Origin: Bradyrhizobium sp. WBAH42
GTDB lineage: Bacteria; Pseudomonadota; Alphaproteobacteria; Rhizobiales; Xanthobacteraceae
DNA length: 64,000 nucleotides
Direction of reading: 5' to 3'
NCBI RefSeq assembly: GCF_024585265.1
Contig: NZ_CP036533.1
Coordinates: 8,131,001 to 8,195,000, forward strand
Of the stretch, positions 48,732 through 57,856 are shown piece after piece (position 1 is the stretch's first letter; the number at the start of each line of letters is the position of its first letter). The notes under the pieces were generated by a model. The model was not told the origin of the DNA. It did no database searches and saw only the letters and a program-made list of their open reading frames with translations. Position numbers and translations under genes: made by a program.

Positions 48732-48990
48732 TTACGATTCACTTGCCGTATGAACAGCTTCCGCAAGCAAAGACGGCACATCGCAATCATCGGTGAAGGA
48801 AATGTCGTGACCGGTGGCCTCTTTAATAGCGTCTGGGTGCAAGTAATTCTCCATTTCACGCTTAACTGTCAGCGTTGCCCAAGAACCATCCGGTCGGCGG
48901 GGATTTGTGCCTTCCAGTGTGGCAGGACCGCCATGAGCGCGGGTACCACGCTTTCGCTGCGTTTGCCTTAACACCTGCCTCGCGTGGATG
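48732..48990 (-). pseudogene. Fragment resembling an OLD/AAA-type ATP-dependent nuclease
   Basis: The minus strand reads 'NPRRPDGSWATLTVKREMEN' followed by 'YLHPDAIKEATGHDISFTDD' and 'CDVPSLLAEAVH' to a stop. The 'KRE-x-ENYL-x-P-D' pattern resembles the C-terminal part of OLD-family nucleases and related defence ATPases. No ATPase core is present. Confidence 0.35.
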
Positions 48991-49079
48991 ACGAGAGGCC
49001 CGCGAAAGCCTGCGGCGCCCATGCCGGGTCTCCGGCATTGGTGATGCCGAGCAACACGCGCCGGGCGCGTCGTGCGTCA

Positions 49080-49211
49080 AGGGCGGCTTTGCCGCTCGTC
49101 TCGACCCTTGATGGACGACGCGGACGGAGCTCTTAGCGTGTGGTAGTTTCCATGAAAGTCGCCCTCACGGCCCGTCAGAAAGTCGAAGGAAAGCTCGTCG
49201 GGTTGTGCCAT
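49080..49211 (-). CDS. Possible 43-residue protein divergent from the HNH gene
   Basis: It starts MAQPDELSFDFLTGREGDFH at 49211 and stops at 49080. The start codon lies directly beside a perfect palindrome and is divergent from the HNH nuclease gene 96 bp away. The first 25 residues look coding; the basic tail may be out of frame. It could be a truncated gene start. Confidence 0.3.
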
Positions 49212-49212
49212 G

Positions 49213-49227
49213 ATGCTATCTTAGCAT
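49213..49227. promoter_or_regulatory. Perfect palindrome in a divergent intergenic region
   Basis: ATGCTA-TCT-TAGCAT. It lies between the small minus-strand frame starting at 49211 and the HNH gene starting at 49307. Operator-like by size and position; no regulator gene was identified. Confidence 0.6.
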
Positions 49228-49306
49228 GCACTGTTCGCCGGGCTCAATTTTCTGGATTTCATTTGGGGCCATTTTGCCCCCTTAATTTGACGACAGGCGC
49301 ACTTCG

Positions 49307-50224
49307 ATGGTTCTGAAAGACATTATCGGGCCTGACACCCGCCTTTACGCTAAGAGTGAGTGGGGACCGGCTGGGCCGTTGTGGCCGGCCCTGTCGTTTT
49401 CACAGCCCGGCGTGGCGAACAGGTTCGGCAGCGTCTATACCCGCGGCAGAGACCTTGTGATCACGGTCGGCACCGGCAATCCCAAAGACACGTTAGATCC
49501 GGCACATCGACGACGGCTCATGTCGATTGTGGACGTGGCGCCAAACATCATCGTAGCCACCGGAGAATTGGTCGAACCGGAGACCTGGAAACGTGCGCAA
49601 CAGACGCATCCCGGTCGATGGAAGTTGTCGATGCCGATTATCCGCTGTTGGACATTCTCCGGCTTCCCGGAGGCAAAGGCATGCATGGCGGCAACGTATC
49701 GAAGGTTCGCTAACCCCACGACACGGGGAAGACCTATGGCAGTCGAGGACGCCGATCGTGAGACGTTATTGGCACTTGAACTAACCGCCGTAGACATTCC
49801 GCCCTTCATCGAGCGACGACTGCATACGATTCCTGAAGATCAGCTCTTGAACCAAGACCTAACTCGGCTCGTAGGCAACATCGTGAATTCGGTGGCGCGT
49901 GCAGGCACCGAGCGCACGGGCGTCTACCCAGAGCGCAGCTCGCTGAGCTTCTCGGACCTGTTCAAACTCCTCAATGAGCTGTGGCGGCGGCAGCAAGGTA
50001 CATGCTGTCTATGCAGCGGGCGTATCGTGCCAGGTGAGGAGAATCCCTTGCTGCGAGTGTCCGCGGACCGGGTCGACAGCATGAATAAGGCTTATAACTC
50101 CGATAATGTTCACCTAACTCACGTCGGCTGCAACTTGGCTAAGAGTTCTGCTTCGCTCGAAGAATGGGGTGAATTCCTTGAAGTGCTACGTGATACGCGC
50201 GAGCAGGAGAGTTCGTCTGCCTAG
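49307..50224 (+). CDS. HNH-type endonuclease with N-terminal accessory domain
   Basis: 305 residues. The C-terminal 75 residues form a zinc-containing HNH/endonuclease-VII-like fold: Cys234 and Cys236 in 'CCLCSGRI', 'VSADRVDSMNKAYNSDNVHL' as the beta-beta-alpha core, and His272/Cys275 in 'THVGCNLAK'. The N-terminal 150 residues are a separate domain (SVYTRGRDLVITVGTGNPKD, then PNIIVATGELVEPETWKR) that recalls EVE/PUA-like readers of modified bases, though this is uncertain. EVE-HNH fusions are known modification-dependent restriction enzymes, so a defence role is plausible. A membrane pentapeptide protein follows 60 bp later on the same strand. Confidence 0.65.
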   Translation: MVLKDIIGPDTRLYAKSEWGPAGPLWPALSFSQPGVANRFGSVYTRGRDLVITVGTGNPKDTLDPAHRRRLMSIVDVAPNIIVATGELVEPETWKRAQQTHPGRWKLSMPIIRCWTFSGFPEAKACMAATYRRFANPTTRGRPMAVEDADRETLLALELTAVDIPPFIERRLHTIPEDQLLNQDLTRLVGNIVNSVARAGTERTGVYPERSSLSFSDLFKLLNELWRRQQGTCCLCSGRIVPGEENPLLRVSADRVDSMNKAYNSDNVHLTHVGCNLAKSSASLEEWGEFLEVLRDTREQESSSA

Positions 50225-50283
50225 TGTGGGGCGCAAGCCTGCATGTGGTCGGTGACGGGTTCCGGTGGTTTGGGGCGATAATT

Positions 50284-52449
50284 ATGTCAGATTCAATCGA
50301 ACGACTTACTCAATTGCGGAGCGCGTCCGAAGGAATAAATTCAAGGGCATGGCTTTCGATCGTTGGATTTGCGACGTTTGCTGCGTATCTGCTTGTCATT
50401 GTCGAAGGAACGACAGACGAGCAGTTCATCTTGGACAGATCGATCGCGCTGCCGCTGATAAACATCAATGTTGGCCTTGTGGGGTTTTATATCCTCGCTC
50501 CCATATTGCTACTTTTTCTTCACGCCTATCTGTTGCTGACTCTCGTTGCTCTTAGTCGGCGCATTGCATTCCTTGACGATATGATTGATCATCTGGCCGC
50601 TCCGCAATCAGAGCGCGAGTTTCAACGATTGTTGGGACCAAGCGGACCGCTTGTGGAAGCAACGAGGAGTCGGCGGTTCTCCCAATGGGCGATGGCGCGG
50701 ACTGGTCTAGTCGCTACCGTCGCTATCATGCCGCTGTTTGTGCTCACAGTAATGCAGTGCAGATTCCTACCGTTCCATTCGGTGTCGGCAACTTGGTGCC
50801 AGCGTTTAATCCTCCTGCTCGATGTCGGCCTCGTTGCATTTTTCTTAAGAATGACCTTTCGGAAGATGCATCCTTCAGTCTGGATAGCGACATCTTTCGT
50901 CGTTGGAATTCCGTTCATCGTCTTTTCTACGTTTGTGGCGACTGTTCCGCACGAATTCACCGAGAAATTCGTGCTGAGGCACGTGCCCTCGTCCATGCGC
51001 GTGCCAACTGAGGTGCCAACGGCAGAGTCTTACCTGTTTGGATTGCCACTGGAGGGAAGAAATCGTGACGTGTTTCTGCCGACGTACGCGCTGTTTGAAT
51101 CTCCGCTGTCGATCGTGGGAATGCACAGAAATCTCCGCCTTAGCGGAGCTAAGTTGTTGCGGTCGGCGCCCACAGAATCACAGGAGAAAGCCCTAGGCGC
51201 TGTCGACGCCTGGAAGCGGTATGGCACAGGCGTTGATCTCACCGCTCGTGATCTTAGATACGCCGACTTGCGCGGAACCGATTTGAGAGGGGCAAGTCTC
51301 CGCGGCGCAAACTTAACGGGTGCCTGGCTGCCGGGCGCGGACTTATCCTTCGCCAACGCGTCCGGCCTTCCGCAGAATTCCGCTGATGGGTGTGCGGGCG
51401 AGTTGGCCTCGGAGGGAACGCGTCACGGGTACGTTCAAGTCGTGCCCAAGAATACGTGCCGTACCGTCTTCAAGTATGCCAATCTCCGTGGCGCAAATCT
51501 ATCGCGGTCGGATATCACGCACGCATCTTTCCTTGCGTCAAATCTCATGGATGCCGATTTAAGCGGGGCGCGCGGGGTTGGAGCGGAATTCGACTCTTCA
51601 ACTTTGCGAGATGCGAAGTTGGTCGGGGCAGATCTGTCCTGGTCAGACATGTATGGAGTGTTCGCTGAAAATGCGATTGCGATTGGGGTAAATCTAGAGT
51701 TTGCGGCACTGGACGCTGCTGATTTGCGTGGGGTGCAGTTGCAGGGGGCGCGCCTAAGTCGGTCTCGGTTTGATACAGGCCTGCTAGACTCTGCATCACT
51801 CGATGGTGCAGATATTTCGCAAGCTATGTTTCGTGCGGCGCGTCTCCGATTTGTCAGCCTATTTGGCATAGTTTCAGACAGGGAAACGTCCTTCGAAGCG
51901 GCCGATCTCCGCGGAATCAGCTCGCACTTAATGTACGAGGAAACTAAGGCGAAGTTACTGGAGAAAATCGGTCCTGCAGACAGGGCGGCTGCTGAGAAGA
52001 TATTTGAGAAGATCGGGAAGATCGAAGGTGCAGGCATTTATGCGTTCGAGATCGTCAAGACCGATAACGCCTTGGTGGACCACATTTCTACACGATCGCC
52101 AGATGGGAGTCCTTCGTTGGAGCGCTTCCCCAATTCAAAGGGAGTGGTAAGAGATTTCAAAAACGAGCAACGAGCACGGGTAGTTGAGAAAATGCTCCTG
52201 GATGATTACCAGTGTGACATTAGCAACGGCATTGGTATCGTGCATCGGCTCAGAGTCGAAAGACGGGAAGCGTTAGTTAGATGGCGGACCGAGAAAGATA
52301 TAATAGCGCCGCCGTCAGCGAAGCTTGAGGACTACCTTCCGCCCTACGTGGAACGTGTCGAGACAGCCATTTTAAACCCCGCTCAATGTCCAACTAGCGA
52401 TGGCCTTGTCGATAACATCAAGCGACATGCCGACCGCATCCAATTCTAA
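50284..52449 (+). CDS. Membrane protein with pentapeptide repeats
   Basis: 721 residues from the ATG at 50284; the frame is open 60 bases earlier to a GTG but with no better site. The N-terminal 260 residues have about five membrane spans (for example 'FATFAAYLLVIVEG', 'GLVATVAIMPLFVLTVM', 'SFVVGIPFIVFSTFVATV'). Residues about 315-550 carry roughly 30 pentapeptide repeats of the A(D/N)LxG type ('DLRGASLRGANLTGA'), folding as a right-handed beta-helix. The C-terminal 170 residues are mixed. Membrane pentapeptide proteins are common but their function is mostly unknown. It sits directly behind the HNH gene and is probably co-transcribed. Confidence 0.85.
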   Translation: MSDSIERLTQLRSASEGINSRAWLSIVGFATFAAYLLVIVEGTTDEQFILDRSIALPLININVGLVGFYILAPILLLFLHAYLLLTLVALSRRIAFLDDMIDHLAAPQSEREFQRLLGPSGPLVEATRSRRFSQWAMARTGLVATVAIMPLFVLTVMQCRFLPFHSVSATWCQRLILLLDVGLVAFFLRMTFRKMHPSVWIATSFVVGIPFIVFSTFVATVPHEFTEKFVLRHVPSSMRVPTEVPTAESYLFGLPLEGRNRDVFLPTYALFESPLSIVGMHRNLRLSGAKLLRSAPTESQEKALGAVDAWKRYGTGVDLTARDLRYADLRGTDLRGASLRGANLTGAWLPGADLSFANASGLPQNSADGCAGELASEGTRHGYVQVVPKNTCRTVFKYANLRGANLSRSDITHASFLASNLMDADLSGARGVGAEFDSSTLRDAKLVGADLSWSDMYGVFAENAIAIGVNLEFAALDAADLRGVQLQGARLSRSRFDTGLLDSASLDGADISQAMFRAARLRFVSLFGIVSDRETSFEAADLRGISSHLMYEETKAKLLEKIGPADRAAAEKIFEKIGKIEGAGIYAFEIVKTDNALVDHISTRSPDGSPSLERFPNSKGVVRDFKNEQRARVVEKMLLDDYQCDISNGIGIVHRLRVERREALVRWRTEKDIIAPPSAKLEDYLPPYVERVETAILNPAQCPTSDGLVDNIKRHADRIQF

Positions 52450-52536
52450 CCCCGGTCCTCGTAGACCGACGATGCAGCGCAGGGGGCTATCCATTGGGGA
52501 GTTTAGCCGCTCGCTTCTTGCAGAAGTTCGGTCGCT

Positions 52537-54102
52537 TCACCTGCACGGACAGAACCGTCGCCCGGAACATGGGCACCCAGGTACTGGCGGCCGGGGGTCC
52601 ATACTTGGGGTTGGCACCACCTTTGGCACACCTTTAACGGACGGCAGGGCAATCGTCGGCGCCGCAATTGGAGTCGGAACTTGCCCTTTCGAGATTTGGT
52701 CGAGGGCGTGCTCCGCCTCCTGCTGCATTTTTTTAAGTGGCGCTGTCAGGAGTGCGACCGCACATTTCCCCGAAAGCTTCTGACACTCTTTGATCAAATC
52801 ATCGATCGACTTAACTATCGAATTAGCGGCGGCACCGGCATTTGCCACCGCAGCACTGGCCTGTTTGACCGGATCGCTGAGGTCGGGCGCGCTCAGTCCA
52901 CGAGCATCTACGGGCCCGTTCTTGTAAAAGTTTGCCACGGCCAAGCAGTCCCAGTACATTGTGCTCTCCCACGGAGGAGGCTTCTCATCATCGGTACGCT
53001 CCCATGCCCATTGGAAGCGCGGATGAGGGGGATCATTTTCTGGAGCAGGACACTTTGAAAGAATCTGACCAAGCATACGATCAGTTGGTCCGTGTGCGGC
53101 GTATTCAAAGAACGGATTTTGAGGCTGCTTAAGAGTGAGAGCCGTGGCAGCTTCTGAGAATCCCGGAACATTCAGGCCGACGAATTTCTTTAAGAGAAGA
53201 ACCTCGACAGCGGCGTCCCATTGAGGCGGCCCGGGATCGTTTACCAACGCGTTGATTGTAACGACCAAGCTAGCAGATCCTGCCATAGCACGTGCATACG
53301 TAGCGACCTGGATACGTATTTCTTCCGCTTTCGCGTTTGCTTTGATTAAAGCGTCGATGCTCGTGTCAAAAGAGGCCTTTATCGGCTCAACTACAGGCCG
53401 AAGGGCATCGGCCCCAGGCAACCCATAAAGCCGCGTTACAGCATCGTGGAACCGCTGTTGAATATCGGCGACCCCTTTATACGATGCGTCCATGAGTTTA
53501 TGCTGAGGATCGCAAACCTTATTGGATTCGAGGAGAAGTAGCGCCAGTAAGTCCAACATTGGACAAGTGCTTGGGACAAACGTGCATTTGTCATCTTCGC
53601 AGACGCGTGGCCGTGGCTGGCCATCGATCCAGTTGATCCAATTTCGGAACGCAGTAACATCTTTTTTGTGGGCAATGTATGCCCACACGCCTAGGACATG
53701 GTCGGGACTGAAGCCCGTCTCGTCCCCAGAGAGCGCCCCACCTACCTTTCTCGGCGATCTCCAAAATTGACCGTTCGCAGCTTGTGAGCGCCGGACTGCG
53801 TCGCATCCTCGATCATCGCCCGATGCGCACAGCACACCGTTGAAGATTACACCATCACCGTCGTTGCACTGTCCGTTCAAAGGATCCGGATCGTCAAACA
53901 ATACATCGGCTTCGTACTTCGATGGATATGGAGCGACACCCGGCCAGTTACAGAATGGCAACCGTGTGCGCCAGTAGTCCGTCCTCCTAGCTAATTCGGC
54001 TGCCCCATTGGCTGCTATGCTGCTTGTCGCGGTCAGTACGGATGATAGGAGTGCGACCACGACTAAGAGTGTGATCCGTATTCCTCGTGTGAAACAATGC
54101 AT
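52537..54102 (-). CDS. Secreted protein of unknown function
   Basis: 521 residues from the ATG at 54102, with AGGGAG seven bases upstream. The Sec signal peptide is 'MHCFTRGIRITLLVVVALLS' plus about a dozen residues ending 'SSIAA'. The mature N-terminal half is rich in Cys, Trp and Asp/Gly (CNWPGVAPYPSKYEAD, GQFWRSPRKVGGALSGDETG), suggesting a disulfide-bonded periplasmic or extracellular domain that might bind metal or sugar. Residues 250-430 are helical. The tail is Pro-rich and ends in a Cys-rich 'CPCSGRRFCPCR'. I recognise no family. The gene is convergent with the pentapeptide gene and in tandem with another secreted-protein gene. Confidence 0.7.
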   Translation of the reverse strand: MHCFTRGIRITLLVVVALLSSVLTATSSIAANGAAELARRTDYWRTRLPFCNWPGVAPYPSKYEADVLFDDPDPLNGQCNDGDGVIFNGVLCASGDDRGCDAVRRSQAANGQFWRSPRKVGGALSGDETGFSPDHVLGVWAYIAHKKDVTAFRNWINWIDGQPRPRVCEDDKCTFVPSTCPMLDLLALLLLESNKVCDPQHKLMDASYKGVADIQQRFHDAVTRLYGLPGADALRPVVEPIKASFDTSIDALIKANAKAEEIRIQVATYARAMAGSASLVVTINALVNDPGPPQWDAAVEVLLLKKFVGLNVPGFSEAATALTLKQPQNPFFEYAAHGPTDRMLGQILSKCPAPENDPPHPRFQWAWERTDDEKPPPWESTMYWDCLAVANFYKNGPVDARGLSAPDLSDPVKQASAAVANAGAAANSIVKSIDDLIKECQKLSGKCAVALLTAPLKKMQQEAEHALDQISKGQVPTPIAAPTIALPSVKGVPKVVPTPSMDPRPPVPGCPCSGRRFCPCR

Positions 54103-54220
54103 GAGCACACTCCCTGAACAAGCCAAGCAGTCTCGTGCATTCCGGTATTAATGTATTCTTCCACTTAGCGCGGTGCAGATATTCACGGGCTAGTGATCGG
54201 CCATTAGTGCTTCGCAAAGG

Positions 54221-55204
54221 TTACTGCAGCTTGTCGCATGCCCTCGGACCAAGAGGCACCAACTGATTAACCGCCGCGCCTGCCGACACTGTCACTGCGT
54301 GTTCCTTCGCGCCTGTCCACGCGCTAACCTCCCAGCAAACGCTATCAGGAGTTTGCGATGTCCACTTAACCGAGGTCCGCCCCTCCTCACTGCGTTTCAC
54401 GTCGACAAAATATGCGCTGCTCGGATCGAGTCGAGCTCCCGGCTTAGTCGGCGAAATGCACTGTGTATCGACGGCTTTATCGGGCGCCCAGTTTCCACCG
54501 GAGGCCGTTCCCGCAATTTTGGTATATCTTATTGTTTCTGTCGCGAATTGAGGTGTTGGGGCGTCACCAAGCAAGACGTAATTCTTCGAATCATTATTTA
54601 CTCTCAATATGAGTGCACCGTCCGAAGCGCAACTTTCCTTCTTGACGGTGATTTCATAGGTGTATGCGCGCGACCAACTCTGCGGTAGTTCGGAAATGAT
54701 CTTTGTGCCGTCCTCTACCTTGCTGGTCAGCGTTCCGGCGTCATTTTCGCCGCCGACCCATCTGGCTTTGAGCGTGTAGTATGATCCCTGGCGGGGCTTG
54801 CTCAGCCATATATTCAGCCCCAAAACACCCGGGTCGCGTTCGAGGCAAAGCGAATATGATTCCTGAGCGACAGGCGATAGCCTCTGAGAGACATAATTCA
54901 GTGCAGAAGAAGAATTTATGCGGATGTCTTGCGTAGAGATCATGCGCTCAACTCGGCGCTTATACTCGTCATAGTTGACATCGCCTTCGAACAGCTTTGC
55001 GTACTTGCCTGAGGTCGCGAAGTTCTTTTTCACAGTGTCGAACTGACTCTGCGATAAATGTGAGAAAAATGAAGCTGCGAAAACATCGTCCCGTGTCAAA
55101 TGCTCATAGTCCTGAACCTGAAACTCTATGGGATCGCAGACAGCCTTAGCAGCCGTTGGAGCAAAGCAAACCGCGACGAGAAACGCAGCCGAAAGATGCT
55201 TCAT
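54221..55204 (-). CDS. Secreted protein of unknown function
   Basis: 327 residues from the ATG at 55204, with GGAGGGAGG upstream. The signal peptide is 'MKHLSAAFLVAVCFAPTAAK' with cleavage after 'AKA'. The N-terminal 120 residues are helical and charged (DDVFAASFFSHLSQSQFDTV). The C-terminal 200 residues look like one or two beta-sandwich domains (YTYEITVKKESCASDGALIL, VKWTSQTPDSVCWEVSAWTG). It lies 118 bp upstream of the other secreted gene on the same strand, so the two probably form an operon. No family recognised. Confidence 0.7.
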   Translation of the reverse strand: MKHLSAAFLVAVCFAPTAAKAVCDPIEFQVQDYEHLTRDDVFAASFFSHLSQSQFDTVKKNFATSGKYAKLFEGDVNYDEYKRRVERMISTQDIRINSSSALNYVSQRLSPVAQESYSLCLERDPGVLGLNIWLSKPRQGSYYTLKARWVGGENDAGTLTSKVEDGTKIISELPQSWSRAYTYEITVKKESCASDGALILRVNNDSKNYVLLGDAPTPQFATETIRYTKIAGTASGGNWAPDKAVDTQCISPTKPGARLDPSSAYFVDVKRSEEGRTSVKWTSQTPDSVCWEVSAWTGAKEHAVTVSAGAAVNQLVPLGPRACDKLQ

Positions 55205-55729
55205 AACCAATCCTCCCTCCAGGTCAGATGAAGTCCTTTGCCTTCTGAGGGGTGCAAGCGCCCCTTCGGCGCTCACCCGCCCGATACGCGCAGCGCGCGC
55301 TCCCTTAAAATTGCGACCTCAGTAAATCCCAAGGGCGATCAAGTGATGCGTAAGCACACCTGTCGTAGTACCGTCGAGGAGCGAATATTCCTCGACTACA
55401 ACTTGAAATTATCTGGCAGACAAGGCGCCAATTTACCGCAGTCGTCGTGACCGGAGCGACCGCAACGCATCAGCGCACCGCCAGTGCGGTTCTTGCTTAC
55501 CAATCGAACGAGCCGGGTGGACGTGCCGATAGCCGCCGCGGCATTACACCTCGTTTTGTCATTGACTGGAACGCGCATTGGCGCAACCATACTCGCGCCC
55601 AGCGAGCCGCCCGAAGTGGTGCCTCTCTCGCGCCGCCTTAGATGCGGTGCCGTCAATGCGGGCCCTTTTTTGTTGTGCCGTGCTTCGACAGTAGGAAATT
55701 TGGGTTTCAATCAGTTAAGGGGGATTCAA
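55205..55729. other. Divergent promoter region
   Basis: It separates the minus-strand secreted-protein pair from the plus-strand protease pair. The plus-strand frame is open across part of it (from 55484), but no ribosome site supports an earlier start than 55730. It should hold promoters in both directions; none was identified by sequence. Confidence 0.5.
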
Positions 55730-56320
55730 ATGAACCCGCCAAACAGCCCATCAGATCCGGTCGATCGTTTCATGGAGGAGAGCGGGCTTCAGGCCCTGCT
55801 CCAAACGAAAGGCGCCAACGCCGATCAAATCGCTGGCATCCGGAAAAAGGTTGCTGGACAGATCGAAAGGATTGCCAGCACCGCGTCCAAAGACACGGTC
55901 TCCAAAGACGAACAGGGTGAGACACACGTTGTCGTGCTCGGGATATCACTCAACGTCAAAGGGACGATCTGGCCGCTTGCCGTATGTACCGTGAAGCTCG
56001 TCATTGCCGCGCATGACGCTACAGGGATTACCTGGGCCATCGCCGCTGACTCGGCGATCGAAACTTTGGAAAAGCTGGCGGCTAACGTGCATCGCCTGGG
56101 TCCAGCAGAGCGGCTAGTGTGCACCGCGATTGCAGAAAAACAGCGCGATCACAAGGACGGGGTTGGTGAGCAAGATATTGAGGCTTATTTCAGAGAGAGA
56201 GAGCCTCCGCAATTCCCGCCGGTGGGCTTGGGCGATCTTCTGTCCAACCTCGTCAAAGAGAACGTTCTCATCCGCAAAGACTATCCGGAGACTGGTGCAT
56301 TGTATCGGATCGCATTCTGA
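55730..56320 (+). CDS. Partner protein of the subtilase, winged-helix-like C-terminus
   Basis: 196 residues, ATG preceded by AAGGGGG. Residues 1-60 are polar and helical (FMEESGLQALLQTKGANADQ). Residues 65-115 form a hydrophobic alpha/beta stretch (VVLGISLNVKGTIWPLAVCT). Residues 120-196 have the helix-helix-hairpin pattern of a winged helix ('AERLVCTAIAEKQRDHKDGV', 'LGDLLSNLVKENVLIRKDYP'). It lies 18 bp before the membrane subtilase and is almost certainly co-transcribed. The role is unknown; a protease substrate, inhibitor or regulator are all possible. Confidence 0.65.
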   Translation: MNPPNSPSDPVDRFMEESGLQALLQTKGANADQIAGIRKKVAGQIERIASTASKDTVSKDEQGETHVVVLGISLNVKGTIWPLAVCTVKLVIAAHDATGITWAIAADSAIETLEKLAANVHRLGPAERLVCTAIAEKQRDHKDGVGEQDIEAYFREREPPQFPPVGLGDLLSNLVKENVLIRKDYPETGALYRIAF

Positions 56321-56338
56321 AATCAGGGCGAGGTTCGA

Positions 56339-57856
56339 ATGCTCTGCGGCCGCAATCGGACCATCGTTTTACTGACGGCGGCGGCGGTCGTCCTTATCTC
56401 CGCGGCCATTCCGGTCCTCGTGCTATTCGTGATCGGGGACAAGACGGCAGGGTTAGGTTCCGCCGCGTTATGGCTATTTCTTGCCACTGCGGCAATTGGC
56501 ATCGCCATCGTTGTCGTCCATGTGCGTGCGAAAGCGACTCTCGTCCTTACAATTCCTAATTGTGATGTGCGCGGAGAGAGAGCGATCCAGCAACTGAGTA
56601 GCAGCGGACCGGCCAATCTCGGCTGCAGTTATGTCGGCGCCCTGATCGATCGGCTCGGTCCAGCAAGTCGCGAGCGGCTTTCGAGGCATCGATACGGCTA
56701 TCATCTAGTATCGGTTCGTAGAGGAGACGAAATGGCGGTCGCCAATCGCATCCTGGATCGGCACAACGGCGAGTCCGAGGAGCACGGCCTTGTCATTGGC
56801 GCAGAGCCAAATGAGATTTTCACGCTATCGGGCATCGGTGTTCCACTCAAGCTTGACGGCAAACACGCGCAGTATCTCAGGCAAATGAAGCTTGACCAGA
56901 GATCCGCTGACGATACCGGTGCGGGCATTCGGATTGCCATCATCGATAGCGGTCTGTGCCCGAGAGCCGGAATCGCTCAGGCGAGCTACCTCGAAGCAGG
57001 ACCGTACCCTGTACCCGGCGATGACGACGGGCACGGCACCGCGATGGCAACACTTATCAATGCAGTCGCGCCGAATGCGGTGATTCAGGCGGTTCGGGCA
57101 ACCGGCAAATGGGGCAACGTAACCCTGTGGGACTTGCTCGCCGCTATTCCGATGGCCGCGTACGATTGTCGGGCGCACATCATCAACTTGAGCCTTGGCC
57201 TGCGTGATATCCCGTTGGAGTGCCCCGGCTGTGGGGCCACCTTCAAGACCAGGATGGTCGCTTTTCGAAAAATGCTGGAAGGGATTGCTCAAGCGCCTTT
57301 CTCCGCTGCCGATGGTCCTCCAATCTATGTAGCCGCTACAGGGAATGAGCGCCGCACCACTGCGTTCAACTTTCCCGCCGCCCATCCAGACATTGTCGCC
57401 GTCGGATCGGTCAACAGCGCGGGTGAGCGCTCCACATTCAGCAACTACGGCACCGTTCAACATAAGTGGTATCTGATGGCCCCAGGCGGCGAGTTGCGCG
57501 AAAAGTCGGTGACCGAATGCGTCGGAACTGGGCCGAAGGGGAAGTGTTTTGGTACTTCTCCAGCAACCGCCTACGTCTCGGGGATGCTCGCCCTATTGCG
57601 TTCCCAGAAGCGATACCAATCGAAGTCGCGCGATGACTTCCTCGATAGCGTCATGAGCGATAGTTGCGAGCTAGCGATATCGGCAAACCCAAAGGAATAC
57701 GGGGCGGGTCAGATCGTGTACACAAGAGACGACACGCACGGTGAAGTGATCACGGACTGGAGAAAGGGGGGCCTCGTGTCCCCGAAAATGCCCCCGAAGA
57801 TGATGACTGCCCGAGAAGTCAGCGAGATGGCGAAAAATCCGAAACAGAAGCGTTAG
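56339..57856 (+). CDS. Membrane-anchored subtilisin-like serine protease (S8)
   Basis: 505 residues, GCGAGG before the ATG. Two membrane spans open the protein (IVLLTAAAVVLISAAIPVLV and 'LWLFLATAAIGIAIVVVHV'). A helper region of about 130 residues follows, then the peptidase domain with Asp203 ('AIIDSGL'), His232 ('DDDGHGTAMAT'), oxyanion Asn336 ('AATGNE') and Ser407 ('GTSPATAYVSG'). All catalytic residues are present, so it should be active. 'CPGCGATFKTRM' inserts a Cys pair that might bind zinc. The protease domain is predicted on the cytoplasmic side if both spans are real. It forms an operon with the 196-residue partner. Confidence 0.88.
   Translation: MLCGRNRTIVLLTAAAVVLISAAIPVLVLFVIGDKTAGLGSAALWLFLATAAIGIAIVVVHVRAKATLVLTIPNCDVRGERAIQQLSSSGPANLGCSYVGALIDRLGPASRERLSRHRYGYHLVSVRRGDEMAVANRILDRHNGESEEHGLVIGAEPNEIFTLSGIGVPLKLDGKHAQYLRQMKLDQRSADDTGAGIRIAIIDSGLCPRAGIAQASYLEAGPYPVPGDDDGHGTAMATLINAVAPNAVIQAVRATGKWGNVTLWDLLAAIPMAAYDCRAHIINLSLGLRDIPLECPGCGATFKTRMVAFRKMLEGIAQAPFSAADGPPIYVAATGNERRTTAFNFPAAHPDIVAVGSVNSAGERSTFSNYGTVQHKWYLMAPGGELREKSVTECVGTGPKGKCFGTSPATAYVSGMLALLRSQKRYQSKSRDDFLDSVMSDSCELAISANPKEYGAGQIVYTRDDTHGEVITDWRKGGLVSPKMPPKMMTAREVSEMAKNPKQKR

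Noticed and set aside
49168..49200. Possible tts box (GTCAG and AAAGCT on the plus strand)
   Set aside because: The spacing between half-sites is wrong and the central TCG is misplaced; it lies within the small minus-strand frame.
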